Part shown: one piece after another, positions 56,474 to 64,000 of the stretch
Position numbering within the stretch: the stretch's first letter is position 1
How the letters are laid out: every line of letters begins with the position of its first letter
DNA from: Cranoglanis bouderius
Lineage: Eukaryota; Chordata; Actinopteri; Siluriformes; Cranoglanididae
Length of the DNA: 64,000 nt
Direction: 5' to 3'
Assembly (NCBI GenBank): GCA_023630585.1
Contig: CM042553.1
Location: forward strand, 2,257,020 to 2,321,019
Position numbers and translations under genes: made by a program
The notes under the pieces: model-generated
Told to the model about the DNA's origin: nothing
Databases searched by the model: none
The model's input: the letters and a program-made list of their open reading frames with translations, nothing else

Positions 56474-57225
56474 TGTTAGGTTTCCTCTTCTCCAGCTCTC
56501 GCTACGCTGCAAGGAGTAGCGAGTGGCATACTTCCGCATTCCACTGCGTGCTTTCCAGCGCTATTCAAAAACTCTCCGATGGACGTTTCATTAATAAACT
56601 CACATTTTGTTTACCTCTGCCATATGTTCCCATGTTTGTGTTCACGTCATGTCTCCGCCTCCTGTGTTTCCCCATGTGCATTTGTTTTCGTTCGTGTCAT
56701 GTCTCTGCCTCCTCATTACTCTTTGGTTCATGTTGATTGATGTCAGGTGTAATTGATTTGGACATGTGATTTCTTTGTGTTTAAATATGCCGCTCCGTTT
56801 CCGCTTCGGGGTGGAGTATTAGTTTAGTTTAGTTTAGCTTAGATGTGTTTAACCTTGCGCGTTTTTCCCTTAGCTCTGTTTCCGTGGTTTCCAGACCACC
56901 ACCTAGCGTTGCGCGTTTATTTCCGTAGCTCGTAATTCGTGGTTTCCAGACCACCTCCTAGCCTAGCGTATATTTCCCTGTGTTTTCTGGATCTACTACC
57001 CGTCGTGGATTACTGTGTTTCTTATTTGGATTACTGTACCCTTTCTTGGATTACTGCCTCTACGGCCAAGTATAATATTATTTTGGATTACTGTGACCTT
57101 TCTGTTTATGGATTTATGTTGGATGAAGTTTTTTGTGTTCACTTAGTTTTGAACTGTTCCTAATAAACTGACCACTTTCCCCTGCAAGTGCATCCTGCTT
57201 CTCTCCCACACAACGGGTCCTAACA
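56474..57225 (+). repeat. Solo LTR with perfect target duplication
   Basis: It starts tgttaggtttcctc and ends gggtcctaaca. ACGCC lies on both sides (56469-56473 and 57226-57230). TATA-like tttaaatat (56780-56788) sits about 25 bp before gtggagtatt (56811-56820), matching the transcript-start motif of the full element at 26412-30187. It is plus oriented. Confidence 0.92.
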
Positions 57226-57553
57226 ACGCCTTACTACAATCCACTCCCACATCCATTGAATATGCTGACCAAAAAGCTTCTTCAGTTTTTGAGCAAGGCC
57301 ATTTGTGCATCCAGCTCCTTTGTACAGCCTCATAATGCTAATGCAACAGTATCCTTCTCAAGCTAAAAAAAGATCTGCCAAAGCTTCTCTGATATATATT
57401 ATTGGCAAAACTGGCTGGATACGTTCTCTGAAAACGGCAGAGACTTATAGACATAGACACATCCATGCACAGGCAAATCTTAATAATGGATGAACGTATG
57501 TTCAGAGGCAAATAGGGACTAACAGGCAGAGAGTCAAGACTAAGATTAGTCTT
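57226..57553. other. Unassigned 330 bp
   Basis: No gene or named repeat is seen between the solo LTR and the Tc1 end. Confidence 0.5.
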
Positions 57554-57786
57554 GTACTAAGTACTAAAGATGCATGCCATGAAGGGGTTGAATAATTTTG
57601 AGACTGGAGAAGTCATTATAAGTTGCATTTTCAGTTGAATTTGGGGAAACCACTTGAAGCATTCATTGTGTTGAACTATTTCAATTGCTTTTGTTTGATT
57701 TGTTCATTGCAAACAGCTGAAATTCTGTAATTTTTGACAATAAACCTGATTTGGAATGGGGGTGAATAATTTTGATTTCAACTGTA
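57554..57786 (+). mobile_element. Tc1-like element end inserted in integrase-like relic
   Basis: It ends ggggtgaataattttgattt caactgta, the complement of the terminus at 2415, and includes the catgccatgaaggggttgaa block shared with 2600-2640. It joins the integrase-like frame at a TA (57787), in agreement with Tc1 target choice. The left boundary is approximate. Confidence 0.7.
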
Positions 57787-58302
57787 TATCTGCTAAACAC
57801 ATCAGTGACTGACAGGATGTATCTATATGTGCATTTGTACTGCCTAACGTTCCATTTCCCCATGTCAGTCAGATCAATTTGGTGATATTCTTGAACTTCT
57901 CTGGCTGTTATAGGCTTGGGAATGGGCCTGTTCTTAAATGTTGCTTTGCGAAGCTGATAGTGCCTGGACTGATCAAGTATTTTTTGCACATTGTGTATGC
58001 TGATGCAATCTATCTCTCAAGTATACATTTAACTTTTTTGCACCAGAGCCTTTCATCTCATGAAGGCCCCATTACACAATACTTTCAATGGCTGTCTTCT
58101 TTGCTACCAATTTGCCGCCATAGGTTAATGCCTGACCATCCACAGTGAGGGCAAATAGATGCTTGTTGCTCCATAGGCATATGAGGCCAGAGTGCTGGAT
58201 ATTTGTTCCTTCATTAAAAGGAACGTGAAATTCTCCTCTCAGTACTTTCAAAATTACAAGGTACGTTTCATCATCCATCCACTGCTCGATTCCCATACAT
58301 TA
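57787..58302 (-). pseudogene. Integrase-like (GIN/KRBA2-type) protein relic
   Basis: The minus strand first reads MGIEQWMDDETYLVILKVLR and GEFHVPFNEGTNIQHSGLIC (58296-58072). After a stop it reads KILDQSRHYQLRKATFKNRP, then YHQIDLTDMGKW (first catalytic D of an rve core) and CTYRYILSVTDVFSRY (second conserved D). The frame is cut by the Tc1 end. The layout, an N-terminal domain followed by Q-x-DLxDM and the Y-x-LxVxDVFSR strand, is that of gypsy-derived integrases such as KRBA2-like proteins and Ginger transposases. Confidence 0.6.
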
Positions 58303-59011
58303 CTAAACCAAATGGTGGAGCAAAGAACCAAAACCAGGAATGCTCTCTTTGCTTTCACTGTTTAAGCGTCAAAACATTCTGGGTTCTGGAATGCTCTTGT
58401 AGAATTTTGTTGCTGTTAAAACACATCAGAGAAAGGAGAAAAACAACCTAAAAATACGAGTAAGAATTATAATAAAGAAAAAAAAGAGTATAAGAGTTGC
58501 AGGTATAATAAGAAGAATGTAGGAATATTATTATAATAAATAGTTACAATAATAGCAATATAATGAAGAATGAGCCAAAGACAAGTTTCTTTCTCTGAAT
58601 GCAATTTTGTAAATTACAATATATGGCGCTCTATTGTAACACTCACCATGAGCCATGATTATAAGGGAAAAAATGGACTGTTTTGTGTTTTGTGTTATTT
58701 TGATTGAACAATGTCTACTCTTTCAAACCATGTCAATTTTATCACAAAATATAAAAGAATGAATGTTTCCAAAGGAATAATGTCTTTAATGTGGTGTGTG
58801 TGATAGATCATGGTATCTGCCTTAGTTCATATGGCAGCACAGAGCGTGAGTTAACAGATCATTTTCTTCACTTTAGTACGAGTTATAACATGAAACAAAA
58901 CATGAATGTACATCTGAGAGCATGTTGAAAGATAAAGTACAACTAACATTCATGAGTCATCTCTCATGTACATGCCTAAGCTGTTTCAACTGTGGAAAAC
59001 CTCAGCATAAC
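58303..59011. other. Unassigned 700 bp
   Basis: AT-rich, no gene seen. It ends at the LTR boundary of the gypsy element. Confidence 0.45.
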
Positions 59012-59569
59012 TGTTGAGACACAGAGAAAAAGAGGACCCAAGTGCAGAACAGAAACACAGGAGTAAAAGGTTAATGGGTTTTATTTAAGGATTGTGAGGA
59101 CAGGTGAATAGCGGCGTGGTCGAGGTCGGGGCTTGAACTCGGGTTGGGGTGTGCCGAGCTGGAGAGCCACGGGGGAAGGTGAGGCGGGACTGGGCGTAGC
59201 AAGAAGTGAACCGGGAGCAGGCAACAGGAGACTTGAGACATGGAGCTAGAACACAGAGAGACAAAGCAGGGTGAGCACAAGGAAATACCACACGGGAAAC
59301 AACACGGAATACAAATAGTAAACAAAATGCGAGCAGAGCCGGAAGTTACCGCACTGAGAGCCGGAACAATCTGGCGACGAATGGATGAAAGACCGGGGTT
59401 TATATACTCTGCTGATGAGGTGAGTAGATGAGGAACAGGTGAGACCACTGATTCGACCATGGAGTGCCACACCCAGGAACCCCCCCACACACACACACAC
59501 AGAAAACACTGGATGCGTGGGGAAGGGGACGACGGGGAAAACACAAGGAGCTCGGCCCAGACCAGGACA
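59012..59569 (-). repeat. 3' LTR of the chromodomain gypsy element
   Basis: 558 bp with TGTCCTGG...CAACA ends (element sense). A TATA box gagtatataaacc (complement of about 59397-59409) and AATAAA (complement of 59083-59088) are in suitable positions. Confidence 0.8.
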
Positions 59570-59572
59570 GTA

Positions 59573-62338
59573 CCCCCTTCTCAAGGGGAGCCTCCTGGCG
59601 ACCCACCTTCTTTGTCTGGGTGGGCCCTGTGGAACTTTCTGATGAGAGTGGGGTCCAGGATAAAGGACCAGGGTACCCAGGTCCGCTCTTCAGGTCCATA
59701 ATCCTCCCAGTCCACAAGATATTGCAGGCCCGTCCTCTATGGCGCACATCCAGCAGTCTCCTGACCGTGTAGGCTGGGTGATTGTCTACAACCCGGGCGG
59801 GTGGTGGGGGGGTCAGACGGAGGGCATAGAGGGCTGACGTGTACTGGTTTGAACTGGGAGATATGGAACGTGGGATGTATGTGGAGGGACCTAGGGAACA
59901 CTAGTCTCACTGCATTGGGGTTGATAATGCTCTCGATAGTGAAAGGTCTGATGTAGCGGGGGGAGAGTTTCTTGGCCTCCGTCTTGAGCGGGATGTCCTT
60001 GGCTGCCAGCCACACCTTTTGGCCTGGTTGGTACTTGGGGGCTGGGACCCGGTGGTGGTCAGCCAGGCAATGGTTGTGCTCGGAGGAGCGGAGCAGGGCA
60101 GAGCGGGCTTCTCTCCATACCTTGCGGCAGTGGCGGAGATGGGCTTGTATGGAGGGGATGGCAATGTCATCCTCCTGGGCCAGAAATATTAGGGGCTGGT
60201 AGCCCAGGGAACACTCAAAGGGGGACAGGCTGGTGGAAGTGCTGGTGAAGGAGTTGTGGGCGTATTCCACCTACGGCAGCTGGGAGCTCCAGGTGGTGGG
60301 GTTGTTAGTGGTTATGCATTGCAGGGTGGCTTCCAGTTCCTGGTTAGCCCGCTCAGCCTGGCCATTGGTTTGGGGGTGGAACCCTGAGGATAAGGTGGCT
60401 GTGGCTCCCAGAGCTTTACAAAAGGCTCTCCAGACTTGTGAGATGAACTGGAGTCCGCGGTCTGAGATAATATCCTTGGGAATGCTGTGCAGGCAGAAAA
60501 CGTGGTTAACCAGGAGGTCAGCAGTTTCGTGGGCCACGAAATGGACCACTTTGGAGAATCAGTCTATAATGGTCAGGATCACGGTATGGCCTTGAGATGG
60601 GGGCAGACCGGTTACAAAATCAAGCGCAATGTGGGACCAAGGGCGACTGGGAATGGGGAGAGGTCGGAGTAACCTGGATGGTGGTCGGTGTAGGGGCTTG
60701 CTACGGGCACAGACTGTACAGGCTGCAACAAAGGCCAAAGAATAGGGCCCAACGAGCTTGGCGGAAGTTAAGGCGCTTGGCGGTCTGGATGTACGCCAGG
60801 TTCTTATAATCAGTCCAGACAATGAATGGCTGTTCAGTCCCCTCGAGCCAGTGTCTCCACTCCTCCAGGGCCAGTTTGACAGCCAGCAACTCACGATTCC
60901 CCACATCATAGTTGCGTTCTGCGGGCGAGAGGCGACGTGAGAAGAAGGCGCACGGGTGGAGTTTCTGTATGGGCTAGTTAGGAGAGAACCGCACCCACAC
61001 CTGACTCGGAGGCATCCACCTTCATGATAAATTGCTGCGAGGGGTTAGGTTGTACCAGCACTGAGGCCGAGGTGAAAAGTTCCTTAAGTCTCCTAAAGGC
61101 GGCTTCAGCCTCAGGGTTCCACATGAAGGGGGTGGAGGTGGAGGTCAGTCTGGAAAGGGGTGCCACAACCCGGCTGTAGTCCCGAATAAAGCGGCGGTAG
61201 GAATTGGCGAACCCAAGGAATCTCTGCAGCTTTTTAAGGGTGTTTGGGCTGGGCCACTTGACTATGGCTCTGATCTTCTCCGGGTCAGCCTTGACTCGTC
61301 CGGTCTCAACAATGTACCCCAAAAAGGTGACTGATTTGGCGTGGAACTCACACTTTTCAGCTTTTACAAACAAGCGGTTCTCCAGGAGTCGTTGCAGAAC
61401 TTGTCGGACATGGTCAGTGTGCTCGGAGGGGTTTTGGGAGAAAATTAAGATGTCATCCAGACGAAGACAAAGCAGTTCAGAAAGTCCCGGAGTACATCAT
61501 TGACCAGGGCCTGGAAGACAGCCAGCACATTAGTAAGGCCGAACGGCATGAGTAGGTATTCAAAGTGGCCCAGCGGGGTGTTGAATGCTGTCTCCCACTC
61601 ATCCCCCTCTCTGATCCTGACCAGATGGTACGCATTCCGTATGTCCAATTTGGGAAATATGGTCGCCCCATGCAAGGGCTCAAAGGCGGAGCTGAGGAGA
61701 GGCAAGGGATACTTATTCTTTACTGTGATGTTGTTTAGGCCCTGGTAATCTATGCAGGGACGGAGGGCCTTACCCTTCTTGGCCACAAAGAAGAACCCAG
61801 CACCCAGGGTTGATACCGGCAGCGAGGTAGTCATTGATGTACTTCTCCATGGCCTCTCTCTAAGGATGGGACAGGTTATATAACTGGCTGGATGGAAGGG
61901 GAGCTCCAGGAAGAACCTCCGGTGAGGTGGTAGTGAGAGAGCCTGGTCCTTGCTAAAGACCTCTCCCAGGTCGTGATACTCGGGGGGCACAGATGAGAGG
62001 TCAGGTGGTTCAGAGGCCAAAGGAGGGGTAAAGGCTGTTGCGAGAGGGAGCATCGATTCCAGGCATGAGGAGTGGCATAAGGGGCTCCAGCTGACGATCC
62101 TCCCGGCCATCCAGTCGATCTGGGGGTTGTGATGCCTCAGCCAGGAGTGTCCCAAGACCAGTGGTGTATATGGGGAGGAGATGACATTGAGTCTGATCCT
62201 CTCGCGATGGTTGCCAGAGATAACCAAGAGCAGAGGGGCGGTATGATGGGTAACTTGGGCCAGGAGTCTGCCATCCAGTGCATTAACTGTCACAGGGGGC
62301 TCCAATGGTTCCAGGGGGAGGCCGGCCTGGGAGGCTAG
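59573..62338 (-). pseudogene. Gypsy pol with chromodomain, several frameshifts
   Basis: Protease remnant ([15 protein letters not shown], near 62150), RT ([57 protein letters not shown]), frameshift near 61470 at the LDDILIFS catalytic box, RT thumb (61373-60978: [20 protein letters not shown]), RNase H (60904-60701: [33 protein letters not shown]), integrase ([43 protein letters not shown] at 60790-60290; C-terminal domain to 59800), then the chromodomain at 59790-59640 ([33 protein letters not shown]). The region between RNase H and integrase is shortened. A chromodomain targets integration to methylated-histone chromatin. Confidence 0.88.
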
Positions 62339-62484
62339 CTCCTTATAGAGGAATTATAGCTAATTGGTTGAATAGGAGGAAGAGTATATTGACCCGTTTG
62401 GTCAGGATCAATTATGGGAACGATTATAACAACAGATCTGGCAATAGGAAGAACTTCGAAAACATTTCTAACGATAGAATTTTA
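62339..62484. other. Unassigned junction segment
   Basis: 146 bp between the truncated protease and the L2 tail; origin unknown. Confidence 0.4.
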
Positions 62485-63108
62485 AATTCAATTCAATTCA
62501 GTTTTATTTGTATAGCGCTTCTAACAATGGTCATTGTCCCAAAACAGTTTTACAGAAACATATAAATTCAGAATACAGAGTTTAAATGTATGAATTTATC
62601 CCCAATGAGCAAGCCAGAGGCAACGGCGATGGTGGCAAGGAAAAACTCCCTGAGATGCTATGAGGAAGAAACCTTGAGAGGAACCAGGCTCAAAGGGAAC
62701 CCATCCTCATTTGGGTATACTACATGGTCAAAATAGTGCAGTTGTGTAAGCAGGAAAATTCATTAGTTTTTACATGAAGGCTGTTTTATTGAACTTCTCC
62801 ACTGTTCACTGATGGAGACTTGAGTGCAAAACTGTTTGTGGCAATTGCAGTTGTAGCCATCATAATATGAATGTTCATATGAATTGAGGTACAAAGCCAT
62901 CTTTATGGATTTTAAGTGGTAACATCCTCAGTAATCTCAATGATATTAGGCTGCACCGTGTGGGGCCATCCTCAGCAGCAGCATGTGACTTACTTCCAAT
63001 TGATGAGAGCTCCAACCAGAAGTAGGGCATCAGGATGGATCAGGCAGGTCCAGAGTGCAGAAGGGGTCAGGATCGCTGGTATCTCAGGAGTATCATGTGT
63101 AGCTCAAC

Positions 63109-63139
<31 letters not shown>

Positions 63140-64000
63140 ATTAGGTATGCTTATTGTCCCGTAATGGTTAAGGACAATGTACTTTGCGTGAGTGCAAGCA
63201 GGGACTCCGGCAAGACTAGCTATGACAGCATAACTAAAAGGGAGGGCCAGAAGGTAACACAGACATGAGGGCTCCCTGGGACATAAGGCAGCCAGCCACT
63301 CCACCATCAACAAACCTGGGTGAATGCGTGAAAGGGGGGGGGGGGGGGGGGGGGTGACAGCATCCAAACATCCCAGTTCACCACAACACTCTATGCCTAT
63401 GAGACTTTTAGATCTGCTCCTTTACCTAAGGAAAAAAACTATTCACAAAAAGCTTGACTAAACAAAAGCCTTCACTATTCGAGGTGCCAACTAATAGCCT
63501 GCATCTTTAGATCGAAGTAGGCATGGCGGATCATAAAAGACCAAAAGTTCGCTTAGGTACTGTGGCGTGAAGCCATTTAGGGCTTTATAGGCCAACAGTA
63601 GTATTTTATAATCAATGTGAAATTTCACTGGGAGCCAATGCAGTGTGGATAAAATAGGGGTGATGTGGTCATATCGTCTGGCTCTAGTGAGGACTCTTGC
63701 AGCTGCATTCTGGACTAACTGGAGTTTGTTTATGCTCCTACTGGAACATCCAGACAGTAAGGCATTACAATAATCCAACCTAGAGGTGACGAAAGCATGG
63801 ACTAATTTTTCTGCATCATGTAGTGACAATATATTTCTTATCTTAGCAATATTTCTGAGGTGAAAGAAGGACATCCTAGTAATATTATCTACATGGGCGT
63901 CAAATGAAAGACTGGAGTCAATCACACCAAGGTCTTTTACTGCTGCACATGATGAAACAGAAAGGCCTTCCAGAGTTACTATGTAATCAGAAAACTTACT
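62485..64000 (-). mobile_element. L2 LINE copy C, runs off the window
   Basis: The tail aattcaattcaattcagttt starts at 62485. The 3' UTR continues to about 63480, including a (GA)n run at 63110-63133 and a G-run at 63334-63354. The ORF C-terminus is open at 63925-63491 (SSLSFDAHVDNITRMSFFHL ... SRLDYCNALLSG ... LQLVQNAAARVLTRARRYDH). The RT catalytic core would lie beyond the right edge. A short deletion is seen near 63920 relative to copy A. Confidence 0.88.

Larger units (their letters stand above)
59012..62338 (-). mobile_element. Ty3/gypsy chromodomain-type retrotransposon, 5'-truncated
   Basis: Only the 3' LTR (59012-59569) remains, with pol upstream to a truncation inside protease near 62338. 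In element sense a polypurine tract gagaaggggg lies directly before the LTR. Order protease-RT-RNase H-integrase-chromodomain identifies a chromovirus-like Metaviridae lineage. Confidence 0.88.

Noticed and set aside
59071..59747. Overlapping ORFs around 59.1-59.7 kb as genes
   Set aside because: They fall in the LTR and chromodomain tail of the gypsy element, in frames other than pol.

Overview
The window looks like a gene-poor, transposon-saturated stretch of a teleost fish nuclear genome. This rests on vertebrate-style split exons with GT/AG borders, on abundant Tc1, PIF/Harbinger, hAT, L2, RTE, DIRS1 and Ty3/gypsy elements typical of ray-finned fish, on a tRNA-derived SINE, and on long (TA)n and (CA)n microsatellites. 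Nothing resembles bacterial or organellar DNA. The species cannot be named from sequence alone.

Layout. 0-7.2 kb: a 145-bp-arm inverted repeat, Tc1 relics, and a broken Ty3/gypsy pol with an LTR-like tail. 7.2-10.6 kb: a Harbinger-like non-autonomous element with TTA target duplications, an orphan minus-strand first exon with a promoter-like upstream region, and two exons of a HECT-type ubiquitin-ligase gene. 11-17 kb: Tc1 fragments, a hAT transposase relic split by a SINE, and a two-gene Harbinger relic. 17.4-23.4 kb: an LTR-like repeat, an L2 LINE and an RTE-like LINE. 23.5-24.8 kb: a C-type lectin gene fragment with two nonsense codons. 24.9-31.4 kb: a tandem 345-bp repeat, a complete two-LTR retrotransposon (26412-30187) and a related solo LTR. 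31.4-38.7 kb: three copies of one long-TIR Tc1 family, a gag-like fragment and an RTE LINE. 39-41 kb: HECT C-lobe exons facing a three-exon minus-strand gene. 41-52.4 kb: a minus-strand DIRS1 relic, then a nest in which gypsy pol is split by an L2 tail, which is split by a second DIRS1 element, which is split by a solo LTR. 52.4-59 kb: mostly unassigned DNA with one terminal coding exon, a solo LTR and an integrase-like relic. 59-62.3 kb: a chromodomain-type gypsy element. 62.5 kb to the end: another L2 copy.

The most unusual item is the LTR retrotransposon at 26412-30187. Its only long ORF is gag-like and carries a C6H2 zinc finger whose spacing and residues match the N-terminal finger of methionine aminopeptidase 1. 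The sequence just after its 5' LTR is complementary to the predicted transcript start, as in self-priming Tf1/sushi elements. Three solo LTRs related to its LTRs lie elsewhere in the window, two with perfect 5-bp target duplications. Host-gene content is limited to fragments: HECT-type exons on the plus strand, a C-type lectin relic, a three-exon minus-strand gene, and two isolated terminal exons. Family names come from recognised protein motifs; no database search was run.
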